Under the pieces are notes generated by a model that did not search any database, had not been told where the DNA came from, and saw only the letters and a program-made list of their open reading frames with translations. Of a stretch of DNA of 5,385 nucleotides, positions 1 through 5,280 are shown in pieces. Origin of the DNA: Clostridiales bacterium (lineage in GTDB: Bacteria > Bacillota > Clostridia > Lachnospirales > WRAX01); the NCBI GenBank assembly GCA_031277155.1, contig JAITMW010000015.1, forward strand, positions 1 through 5,385, given 5' to 3'. Within the stretch, counting starts at the first letter, position 1; each line of letters starts with the position of its first letter. A program made the translations under genes and the position numbers.

Positions 1-743
1 CAAAGCTAAACCGAGAACACGCGATGGACGTGGTGTCCACATTTATGGGCGCCCACGCCATACCGCAGGAATATAAGCAAAATCCCGACGGTTATGTCAA
101 TTTAGTCGCAAATGAAATGATACCCATGGTTGCAGAGCGCAGCCTTGCGGAATATTGCGACATCTTCTGCGAAAAGGGCGTGTTTGATGCCGCCCAGAGC
201 GAAAAGGTGCTTGTGGCCGCAAAAAAAGCGGGTTTGGGCATCAAAATCCACGCAAATGAAATTAACAATCTGGGTGGGGCGCTACTTGCAGCCAAACTTT
301 GCGCCGCTTCCGCAGAGCACCTGATTGCGTCTGACAGCCAGGACCTGGAAGCGCTGGCAAAATCCGGCACCATCGCCGTTCTCCTGCCCACCACCAGCTT
401 CTATCTGGGCAAGGACTTCGCGCCCGCGCGCCAAATGATGGGTGCGGGCATTGCCGTTGCCATCGCCAGCGATTTCAACCCCGGCAGCAGCCCTAATTTC
501 AACTTGCAGCTGTCCATGACGCTGGCTTGCCTGAAATATGGCATGACGCCCGCGCAGGTGCTGACGGCGGCCACGCTAAACGCCGCCTGTGCCATTGGCC
601 GCGGCGCCACCAAGGGCAGCGTCGAGGTGGGCAAGGACGCGGACATGGTAATTTGGAATTGCCCTGATTTGGACTTTTTGCTTTACAGATTCGGAGACAA
701 TCAAGCCAAAAATGTGATAAAGAATGGGGAGTTGATTTTTTAA
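1..743 (+). CDS. hutI: Imidazolonepropionase, C-terminal part (5' end outside window)
   Basis: This enzyme hydrolyses 4-imidazolone-5-propionate to N-formimino-L-glutamate, the third step of histidine degradation in the cytoplasm. The frame is open from the first complete codon (position 3), so the gene is cut by the window edge. About 246 residues are present, against roughly 415 for the family, so the N-terminal third, with the first metal-binding HxH motif, lies upstream. Counting from the internal Met at position 24, what can be seen is the family stretch VSTFMGAHAIP (residues 4-14), the FCEKGVF segment (about 48-54), the metal-ligand His in KIHANEI (His76), AEHL (His99), TSFYLG (about 124-129) and the metal-ligand Asp in SDFNPGSSP (Asp150). 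The C-terminus has the usual small beta-domain with GSVEVGKDADMVIW. The stop overlaps the fchA start by one base, which shows translational coupling. HANEI replaces the more usual HADEI; this looks like a mild variation. Identification is firm. Confidence 0.97.
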   Translation, partial: KLNREHAMDVVSTFMGAHAIPQEYKQNPDGYVNLVANEMIPMVAERSLAEYCDIFCEKGVFDAAQSEKVLVAAKKAGLGIKIHANEINNLGGALLAAKLCAASAEHLIASDSQDLEALAKSGTIAVLLPTTSFYLGKDFAPARQMMGAGIAVAIASDFNPGSSPNFNLQLSMTLACLKYGMTPAQVLTAATLNAACAIGRGATKGSVEVGKDADMVIWNCPDLDFLLYRFGDNQAKNVIKNGELIF

Positions 744-1375
744 TGAAGCTAACTGAAATGAAACTTACAGAATTTTGCGCGGCCCTTGCCTCCAAGGAGC
801 CTGCCCCCGGCGGCGGCTCTGCCTCGGCCAATATGGCGGCCATGGGCGCCGGACTTTTGGCCATGGTGGCAAATCTCACAATTGGCAAAAAAAAATACGC
901 ACAGCATCAAGAGCTTATGGAAGAAATTGCGAAAGAGGCCGACAGCCTGCGTCTGCGCCTCATGGACGCTGTTGACCGGGACGCCGAAGCCTACAACGGC
1001 GTTTCGGCGGTATTTTCCATGCCCAAGGAGACCGACGCCGAAAAGGACGCGCGCACGGCGGCGATGCAGGCCGCTCTAAAAGCCGCCACCCGGGTGCCCT
1101 ATGAGGTGATGCAGCTGTGCCGCGATGCGCTGACACTGGCGGCGCGCGCCGTGGGCAAGGCCAACACCAATGCGGCTTCGGACCTTGGCGTGGCGGCCCA
1201 CAGCCTGCTGGCCGCCACCCATGGCGCCTGGATGAATGTGCTTATCAACCTGGGCGGCATTAAAGATGCGGAGTTTGTGACGGCAAAAATGGCCGGCGGC
1301 GTGGAAATTGTTGCCGCGGCAGAAAGTGCCGCCAAAGACATAATTGTACATGTGATGTCGGAGATAAGTCAGTAA
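743..1375 (+). CDS. fchA: Formimidoyl-THF cyclodeaminase / methenyl-THF cyclohydrolase (FTCD_C family)
   Basis: This cytoplasmic all-helical enzyme of the cyclodeaminase family converts 5-formimino-THF to 5,10-methenyl-THF and ammonia; some members instead act as methenyl-THF cyclohydrolases. Its 210 residues match the usual length of stand-alone members. Visible family marks are PAPGGGS (residues 20-26), the DRDAEAY segment with the presumed catalytic Asp80 region (78-84), NTNAASDLGVAA (141-152) and NVLINLGGI (165-173). Its position directly after hutI, with the TAATG junction at 741-745, points to a role in disposing of formiminoglutamate together with a glutamate formiminotransferase that is not in this window. 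A second in-frame ATG lies at 758 (MKLTE is repeated). I chose 743 because GGGGAG at 726-731 precedes it with 11 bases of spacing, while no ribosome binding site precedes 758. Cyclodeaminase and cyclohydrolase activity cannot be told apart from sequence alone; the neighbour favours cyclodeaminase. Confidence 0.93.
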   Translation: MKLTEMKLTEFCAALASKEPAPGGGSASANMAAMGAGLLAMVANLTIGKKKYAQHQELMEEIAKEADSLRLRLMDAVDRDAEAYNGVSAVFSMPKETDAEKDARTAAMQAALKAATRVPYEVMQLCRDALTLAARAVGKANTNAASDLGVAAHSLLAATHGAWMNVLINLGGIKDAEFVTAKMAGGVEIVAAAESAAKDIIVHVMSEISQ

Positions 1376-1401
1376 TATTAAGTTTTCGCTGCCAAAAACA
1401 C

Positions 1402-1430
1402 GGGACGGCCCCGGGGCCGTCCCTATTTTT
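1402..1430. terminator. Bidirectional intrinsic terminator between convergent genes
   Basis: Arms GGGACGGCC (1402-1410) and GGCCGTCCC (1415-1423) pair perfectly around CCGG, and the whole 22 bases are self-complementary. On the + strand it is followed by TATTTTTATTT, which ends the hutI-fchA transcript 26 bases after the fchA stop. On the - strand the hairpin is followed by GTGTTTTTGG, and it begins 5 bases after the stop of the 1429-1953 gene, so it can serve both directions. Confidence 0.9.
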
Positions 1431-1953
1431 ATTTAACTTGCATTGATTTTAGCCGCCGAAATTCCCTTTCCACTTCATTGGGGCGCAGGGGGCGGTCGCG
1501 CAGGGAGGCCGCAATTTGGCAGCCAATCCAAATGCCCCAGACGGCAATCATGCCATAGCAAAAGCCAAACATAATCCAGCCGATTGGGGGGACGCGCCAA
1601 AAGCCCTCGGTGGCAGCCAAAAAGAAGACGAAGATGAAAAGGGCGGCGGAGATAATTCCGCCGATGTGCCATTTCATTGCCTTTTTGCGTCGCACGCGCT
1701 CTTTGGCCAGATGCAGCAGAAGGTCGTCGCTTGGCCCGACCGTTTCGGCCTCTTCTCTTAAATCCACCGTCGGCACGCCGCCATTGGGGGCGTAAACCTC
1801 GCTAACATCGGTCCCGTCAGCCAAAATGACGGCGCGACGGTTGTCGTCTGTCCATATGGCGCGGCCCTTGCCCACAAGCTGCTTTGCGCGGCGCGCAAAG
1901 GTTTTGCCTATTTGATTGTTTTTATCGTCATATACGGTAATTTCAGGTTCCAT
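1429..1953 (-). CDS. Small two-helix membrane protein with N-terminal RRAKQLVGKGRA motif, function unknown
   Basis: I do not recognise a named family for the whole 174-residue protein. The N-terminal part (about 1-52) reads as a short beta-rich module with YDDKNNQIGKTF (8-19), then ARRAKQLVGKGRAIW (20-34), then AVILADG (41-47). Similar arginine/lysine-rich [R/K]RAxxLVxxGRA strings occur at the start of a number of clostridial hypothetical proteins and resemble the RRxRR-type segment found in some HNH nuclease proteins; no nuclease domain follows here. A charged linker (about 65-95) leads to two hydrophobic helices, about 96-115 and 123-148, and then a basic-acidic tail with many Arg. The likely topology is both ends in the cytoplasm. 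The start at 1953 is supported by GAGGTG (1964-1959 on the - strand) five bases upstream. It sits 102 bp after the VOC gene with no clear terminator between them, so it may belong to the same transcript. Confidence 0.75.
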   Translation of the reverse strand: MEPEITVYDDKNNQIGKTFARRAKQLVGKGRAIWTDDNRRAVILADGTDVSEVYAPNGGVPTVDLREEAETVGPSDDLLLHLAKERVRRKKAMKWHIGGIISAALFIFVFFLAATEGFWRVPPIGWIMFGFCYGMIAVWGIWIGCQIAASLRDRPLRPNEVEREFRRLKSMQVK

Positions 1954-2055
1954 AAATACACCTCGTTAAATATTTTGGCAATCAGCTGTTTTTTATCATG
2001 GGTGCCATCCCCTTGCCGCCAATATATACGAGGCCTGTGCGAGAAAGTCTGAAAA

Positions 2056-2487
2056 TCAGGACTTGTCTTTTAGGATTTCCATGCGCTCTTCATGGCTGAC
2101 GATTCTGTCAATTTGATGCAGCATCCAGCCATAGCCAAATTCGTCCGCAAACATTGCGTTTTTCACGCCAAAATCCGGCATATCGTTTATGCCGAAGATT
2201 TCTTTGCATCCGGCGGCCATGGCGGCATCGTATGTGGCCTTTATGTCGGGCACCGCGATGTTAAGCCACATGGGCTGCGGCTGGCCTTCTTGGGGCGCAA
2301 CCAGGCCAAATTCGGCATTTTCGTTTAGCAAATGAAAGCGCGTGCCATATATTGTAAAAATCACCTCGCTGCCCCCGGGGCCGAAGTCCGACACTTCCAC
2401 ACGCTCCACTTCAAAGATTTTCTCGTAAAGCTCCAGGGCTTTAATGGAATCTTTTACCACCATGTCAATTTCCACGCCTGTTATCAT
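2056..2487 (-). CDS. VOC (glyoxalase/bleomycin-resistance fold) family protein
   Basis: The protein has 143 residues, typical for a single-chain vicinal-oxygen-chelate protein built of two beta-alpha-beta-beta-beta modules (about 4-55 and 73-125). Family marks are the opening GVEIDMVVKDSIKALELYEKIF (4-25), the strand IFTIYGTRFHLL (43-54), the second-module opening MWLNIAVPDIKATYDAAMAAGC (73-94) and the closing MFADEFGYGWMLHQ (112-125). It is closest in style to PhnB-like/YaeR-type members. These usually bind a metal and act on small molecules or bind drugs; the substrate cannot be inferred. The last 18 residues form an extra charged tail. Its start overlaps the stop of the upstream gene in an ATGA (2484-2487), and a near-perfect AGGAGG (2500-2495) lies 7 bases before the ATG, so it is both coupled and well translated. 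The fold call is firm, the function open. Confidence 0.9.
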   Translation of the reverse strand: MITGVEIDMVVKDSIKALELYEKIFEVERVEVSDFGPGGSEVIFTIYGTRFHLLNENAEFGLVAPQEGQPQPMWLNIAVPDIKATYDAAMAAGCKEIFGINDMPDFGVKNAMFADEFGYGWMLHQIDRIVSHEERMEILKDKS

Positions 2488-2990
2488 AAATTTTCCTCCT
2501 GAGGGGCCGCCGGTTTGTTTTTGCTGGCCTCTTTGTATTTATGCAAAATATAGTTGACATTTGCAGGATTTATCTCCCCTTGGCCGACGGCCTTGGCTTT
2601 GGCTTTGCGGCCAAAGCTTGCGGCGGCAAGGGCCTTGCCTTTTTCCTCCTGGGCGCGGATTTTCACGTCCAGCTGAAGCACCGCGTTTATGCTGTCTTGC
2701 AGCCGCCTTATTTCATGGGCAAATTCGTCCTTTTTTTGCGCAAATTCGTCCGCAATGCTGTCAAAAATGCGCTGAAACACCTCGTCGCAGGCCAGCACAT
2801 CATCAATTTGCACCTGCTTTTGCTTGCCCATTTCCAACAAAAATTCGCGCCTCTGGCTTGAAGGCGGCGAAAGATACAATGTCTCCTGATTTTCACTGAT
2901 ATTTAGCACATCCGTCAGGGCTGCCTGCTTTTTGTCCAAAATTTCTTGCAAAAGGGCCAGCTTTGTCACAAATTCGTCATGATGCTTCAT
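2484..2990 (-). CDS. Helical/coiled-coil protein resembling FlgN/FliT-type flagellar chaperones
   Basis: The 168 residues contain no signal peptide and no membrane segment, so it should be cytoplasmic. Two long amphipathic helical stretches are evident, about 5-33 (FVTKLALLQEILDKKQAALTD region) and about 47-122. The phrase FLLEMGKQKQVQIDDVLACDEVF (50-72), followed by a charged helix ending near LDVKIRAQEEK, is the kind of layout seen in small proteins of clostridial flagellar loci annotated as FlgN- or FliT-like, which hold hook-associated proteins or filament cap subunits before export. The basic AKAKA segment (about 129-134) and NPANVNYILHKYK (141-153) form the tail. No flagellar gene is visible nearby, so this assignment is tentative. 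It overlaps the deacetylase stop by ATGA (2987-2990) and the VOC start by ATGA (2484-2487). A weak AGGGTG (3001-2996) lies five bases before the ATG. That it is a real gene is likely; its role is uncertain. Confidence 0.5.
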   Translation of the reverse strand: MKHHDEFVTKLALLQEILDKKQAALTDVLNISENQETLYLSPPSSQRREFLLEMGKQKQVQIDDVLACDEVFQRIFDSIADEFAQKKDEFAHEIRRLQDSINAVLQLDVKIRAQEEKGKALAAASFGRKAKAKAVGQGEINPANVNYILHKYKEASKNKPAAPQEENL

Positions 2991-4021
2991 TGCGACACCC
3001 TAGTGCTGTGATAGATGCTGAGATACACCCCGCCCGCCTGCAGCGTCATCTCACTGAGGTGAAAAAGCTCTTCAACGGTCACGAAAACATAGCCCATATC
3101 CACCAGGGCGTCAATGGCCATTATGGCGGCCTCTATGGATGTTGCGTGGATATCATGCAAAAGCACAACGCTGCCGTCAACAGCAACATTCAAGATGTTG
3201 TCGCGCACCACCGGCGCGTTTCTGTGGTCCCAATCCCTGGGGTCAACACTCCAAAGCACCACCGACATGTCCATCTGCCGCGCCACATCCAAAACAGTAT
3301 TATTGCGCGCGCCATAAGGCGGCCGCAGCAGCGTGGGCACACTGCCCGTCACAGCCTCAATGCTGCGGTTTGTGCTTTCGATTTCATAGACAATCCGCTG
3401 GCGGTTTACACCCGTAAAACGCGTGTGGCGGTACGAGTGATTGCCGATGGAATGGCCTTCTTCATACATGCGCGCCACAATATCCGGATTTCTGTCAACC
3501 TCCGCGCCCAACAGGAAAAATGTGGCCCTTATATTCCGCGCGTAAAGGGCATCCAGCAAAAGCGGCGTCAGCGTGGGGTGGGGCCCGTCGTCAAAGGTGA
3601 TAGCTATGTGGCCCGCGATTTCTACAGGCTCTTCGACTTCCTGAATAGTGCCGATGGTATATTCCACCGGATTTGGCGTCACATCGCCTCTCATTATGCT
3701 CATCTCAAGATTTCCTATGGAAAAATTTGCAAATCCTTCAAAAATTTCCGCCTGCACGGATTGCACATGCGCGGCGTGGTCGGGATTGGCGTTTTGTGTT
3801 ATGGCCGCAATTTCCTCAATATAATCAATATTGCTGTGGTCAATTTCGCTGGCTTCCAATTGGTTTGCCTCAAAAGGGCGGAAAATATTTCCCGCGGCGG
3901 CGCCGGTTTCGGCATTTAGGGCCATGACGCTCATGCTTTCAAGCACAAAGCCGCTGCCGAAGCATCCCACGAAAATAGCTGAAAACAGCAGCAAATATAT
4001 GGACAATGAAGCTCTTTTCAT
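2987..4021 (-). CDS. Polysaccharide deacetylase (carbohydrate esterase family 4), exported or membrane-anchored
   Basis: The product is a metal-dependent N- or O-deacetylase acting on cell-wall or surface polysaccharide (peptidoglycan GlcNAc/MurNAc is common for the family). The 344 residues begin with a basic start and a hydrophobic segment (about 7-28), acting as signal peptide or anchor. A Cys at 20 in IFVGC only poorly fits a lipobox because Phe is at -3. Residues about 30-137 are an acidic, low-similarity spacer. The NodB-type catalytic domain (about 138-322) has all five CE4 motifs: TFDDGPH (142-148, base Asp144 and metal ligand Asp145), HSYRH (His195 and His199, metal ligands), RPPYG (233-237), DPRDW (260-264) and LLHDIH (287-292, His289). 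The catalytic set is therefore complete. It is the first gene of its operon. AGGGGG (4038-4033) lies 11 bases before the ATG, and a promoter lies further upstream. Which polymer it acts on, and whether it links to sporulation or lysozyme resistance, cannot be decided here. Confidence 0.95.
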   Translation of the reverse strand: MKRASLSIYLLLFSAIFVGCFGSGFVLESMSVMALNAETGAAAGNIFRPFEANQLEASEIDHSNIDYIEEIAAITQNANPDHAAHVQSVQAEIFEGFANFSIGNLEMSIMRGDVTPNPVEYTIGTIQEVEEPVEIAGHIAITFDDGPHPTLTPLLLDALYARNIRATFFLLGAEVDRNPDIVARMYEEGHSIGNHSYRHTRFTGVNRQRIVYEIESTNRSIEAVTGSVPTLLRPPYGARNNTVLDVARQMDMSVVLWSVDPRDWDHRNAPVVRDNILNVAVDGSVVLLHDIHATSIEAAIMAIDALVDMGYVFVTVEELFHLSEMTLQAGGVYLSIYHSTRVSQ

Positions 4022-4039
4022 AAGACAAGCATCCCCCTG

Positions 4040-4056
4040 TTTGCAAAAAATGCAAA
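4040..4056 (-). other. Small inverted repeat in the 5' UTR of the deacetylase operon
   Basis: TTTGCA (4040-4045) and TGCAAA (4051-4056) form a perfect 6-bp inverted repeat with a five-base loop. On the - strand transcript it would be a weak hairpin with a U loop just upstream of the AGGGGG ribosome binding site (4038-4033). The neighbouring ATGCA extends the repeated TGCA theme. It could be a protein-binding site or a weak translational control hairpin, or chance in AT-rich DNA. Confidence 0.3.
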
Positions 4057-4083
4057 TGCATTATTTCCCGAACCCTACTTTTA

Positions 4084-4111
4084 ATTATACTGCATCATTT
4101 TCAAAATTCAA
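4084..4111 (-). promoter_or_regulatory. Sigma-A-type promoter for the deacetylase operon
   Basis: Read on the - strand, TTGAAT (4111-4106) is followed after 16 bases by a perfect TATAAT (4089-4084). The expected start of transcription is near 4077, giving a leader of about 55 bases before the ATG at 4021. It is divergent from the rpmG promoter, with a 59-bp AT-rich stretch between the two -35 boxes. Confidence 0.75.
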
Positions 4112-4170
4112 TACTTTTTGCAAATTAATAGAAATTTAATATTTCGTAATATATTTTTAACATATTTTCC
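4112..4170. other. AT-rich spacer between divergent promoters (possible UP elements)
   Basis: This 59-bp stretch between the two -35 boxes is almost wholly A and T, with repeated runs such as ATTTTTAA and AAATTTAAT. A/T-tracts at this place upstream of strong ribosomal-protein promoters are known to contact the RNA polymerase alpha subunit. That role is inferred from position and composition only. No coding potential is seen. Confidence 0.4.
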
Positions 4171-4199
4171 TTGACAAACGGGCAATGATGTGATAGTAT
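4171..4199 (+). promoter_or_regulatory. Strong sigma-A-type promoter for rpmG-secE-nusG
   Basis: Consensus TTGACA (4171-4176) is spaced exactly 17 bases from TAGTAT (4194-4199). The -10 box is preceded by TGa (4191-4193), an extended -10 motif, and an A/T-rich tract lies upstream of the -35. Transcription should start near 4206, leaving a leader of about 57 bases before the rpmG ATG at 4263. Confidence 0.85.
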
Positions 4200-4205
4200 T
4201 GATTT

Positions 4206-4225
4206 GCCAAGATTTTGGCTTTTTT
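4206..4225 (+). promoter_or_regulatory. Terminator-like mini-hairpin at the 5' end of the rpmG leader
   Basis: GCCAA (4206-4210) pairs with TTGGC (4215-4219) around GATT, followed at once by six T (4220-4225). It begins at about the predicted first transcribed base. A five-pair stem is weak for termination, and a transcript this short would lie inside RNA polymerase, so it is more likely a 5'-end-protecting hairpin or chance. The structure is visible; the role is inferred. Confidence 0.35.
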
Positions 4226-4262
4226 AGTATGCGGGCATCAATTATAATACGAGGTGGAAATA

Positions 4263-4412
4263 ATGAGGACAAAAATCACATTGGCTTGCACGGAATGTAA
4301 ACAGCGAAATTATGAAACTAAAAAAGAGCGCAAAAACCATCCCGACAGGATGGAATTTAGAAAGCATTGCAAATTCTGCAACAAACACACGCCGCATCGG
4401 GAAACCAGATAA
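4263..4412 (+). CDS. rpmG: 50S ribosomal protein L33, zinc-binding (C+) form
   Basis: This small protein of the large ribosomal subunit has 49 residues, normal for the family. It reads MRTKITLACTECK at the start and ends HRETR. Two CxxC pairs, Cys9/Cys12 and Cys36/Cys39, form the zinc-ribbon, so this is the zinc-containing paralogue rather than the Cys-free form induced under zinc limitation in some Bacillota. The conserved RNxxTKK-like stretch appears as RNYETKKERKNHPDRMEFRKHC. AGGTGG (4252-4257) lies five bases before the ATG. It heads the transcription-translation operon with secE and nusG, an order usual in Bacillota. A perfect 13-bp tandem duplication spans its stop codon. Identification is very firm. 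Confidence 0.99.
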   Translation: MRTKITLACTECKQRNYETKKERKNHPDRMEFRKHCKFCNKHTPHRETR

Positions 4413-4425
4413 GGAAACCAGATAA
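4400..4425 (+). repeat. Perfect 13-bp tandem duplication across the rpmG stop codon
   Basis: GGAAACCAGATAA occurs at 4400-4412 and again, with no gap and no mismatch, at 4413-4425. The first copy contains the last codons and the TAA stop of rpmG; the second copy lies in the 3' spacer. The protein is unaffected because the first stop is used. Confidence 0.9.
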
Positions 4426-4450
4426 TTAATTACAAAAAAGGAAGTGCAAA

Positions 4451-4678
4451 ATGGAAGATAAAAAAAAGGAAATTAAAGAAAAGAGCGAAGGCGGATTTTC
4501 GGAATGGTTTAGCGGCATAATGGGCGAATTTAAGCGCATTACGTGGCCTGACCGCAAATCCCTCATAAAGATGACTGTCACCGTAATCATCACAAGCGGC
4601 ATCTTTGGCGGCATAATTGTGCTGTATGACTTTGTGCTGGCCGCCGGATATGATGCTTTGGTCGCCCTGCTTGGTTAG
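4451..4678 (+). CDS. secE: Preprotein translocase subunit SecE
   Basis: SecE is the small essential clamp subunit of the SecYEG protein-conducting channel in the cytoplasmic membrane. The 75 residues are typical of the single-span Bacillota form. A charged, Lys/Glu-rich N-terminus (1-14) precedes the conserved amphipathic helix and hinge with EFKRITWPDRKSLIK (26-40), the hallmark of the family. One membrane helix follows (about 41-61, TVTVIITSGIFGGIIVLYDF). GGAAG (4440-4444) lies six bases before the ATG. It stands 38 bases after rpmG and 17 bases before nusG, so the three genes share a transcript. Identification is very firm. Confidence 0.98.
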   Translation: MEDKKKEIKEKSEGGFSEWFSGIMGEFKRITWPDRKSLIKMTVTVIITSGIFGGIIVLYDFVLAAGYDALVALLG

Positions 4679-4695
4679 GCAAAATGAGGTGAAAT

Positions 4696-5250
4696 ATGAC
4701 GGAAGCTACAGCACAAGAAACTGTTGTCAGAGAAACCGAGGCAAGATGGTATGTGGTTCACACATATTCGGGATATGAAAACAAGGTTAAGGCCAATTTG
4801 GAAAAAATAATCGAAAACAGGGGTATGCAGGAACAAATCCTGGAGGTCTCCGTCCCCATTCAAAATGTGGTTGAGGTCAAAAACGGCGTCAAAAGGACGG
4901 TGGCAAAGAAGGTTTTTCCCGGCTATGTCCTCGTTTTTATGCATATGAACGACGAAACCTGGTATGTTGTGCGCAACACCCGCGGCGTCACCAGCTTTGT
5001 TGGCCCCGGCAGCAAGCCCGTGCCCCTTTCGGAAGAGGAAATCCGCTTTATGGGCCTGATTGAGGACCTCCAAGAGGTGATTGACCTTGATGTTGGCGAC
5101 AATGTCCGCATCACCGCCGGGCCTTTTGAAGATTCTGTGGGCACTGTAACAGAGATAATCCAAAGCCGTAAGATGGTTGTTGTGTCCCTTACAATTTTTG
5201 GCAGAGAGACCCCCGTGGAATTGGACTATGTGCAAATTGAGAAAATGTAA
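4696..5250 (+). CDS. nusG: Transcription termination/antitermination factor NusG
   Basis: NusG binds the RNA polymerase clamp, modulates pausing and elongation, and couples transcription to ribosomes or Rho. The 184 residues match the family. The NGN domain starts at WYVVHTYSGYENKVKANLEK (18-37) and includes VSVPIQNVVEVKNGVKR (51-67), KKVFPGYVLV (71-80) and YVVRNTRGVTSFVGPG (90-105). A linker with PLSEEEI (110-116) leads to the KOW domain (about 131-160), with DLDVGDNVRI, GPFEDSVGTV and the closing VSLTIFGRETPVELDYVQIEKM (163-184). The first 17 residues are a poorly conserved acidic extension. GAGGTG (4686-4691) lies four bases before the ATG. It is the third gene of rpmG-secE-nusG. rplK, its usual follower, does not start within the window. 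Identification is certain. Confidence 0.99.
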   Translation: MTEATAQETVVRETEARWYVVHTYSGYENKVKANLEKIIENRGMQEQILEVSVPIQNVVEVKNGVKRTVAKKVFPGYVLVFMHMNDETWYVVRNTRGVTSFVGPGSKPVPLSEEEIRFMGLIEDLQEVIDLDVGDNVRITAGPFEDSVGTVTEIIQSRKMVVVSLTIFGRETPVELDYVQIEKM

Positions 5251-5280
5251 GAACCAGCTGTCAATGATGGGCTGCCCGAA

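Noticed and set aside
499..888. - strand open frame of 129 codons across the hutI-fchA junction
   Set aside because: It is antisense to two well-supported coupled genes and its translation is Pro/Cys/Arg-rich low-complexity sequence typical of GC-rich shadows.
1991..2019. Terminator or promoter between the VOC gene and the membrane-protein gene
   Set aside because: The only stem is ATGG/CCAT with a CAC loop, followed on the - strand by A rather than T. A TATATA box is present but lacks a convincing -35. No call was made.
2049..2059. CTGA/TCAG hairpin at the VOC stop codon as a terminator
   Set aside because: It has only four pairs, is not GC-rich, and no run of U follows in the direction of transcription.
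2963..3919. Long + strand open frame (318 codons) opposite the polysaccharide deacetylase
   Set aside because: It is the antisense shadow of a gene with all five CE4 motifs. The translation is rich in His, Arg and Cys with no domain, and no ribosome binding site fits its start.
4243..4248. Perfect TATAAT just upstream of rpmG as a second promoter
   Set aside because: There is no acceptable -35 box at 16-18 bases, and a start about seven bases downstream would fall on the ribosome binding site. It was left out in favour of the TTGACA promoter.
4684..4692. Mini-ORF ATG AGG TGA just ahead of nusG
   Set aside because: It overlaps the nusG Shine-Dalgarno sequence itself, has no site of its own, and arises naturally from GAGGTG; nothing supports its translation.
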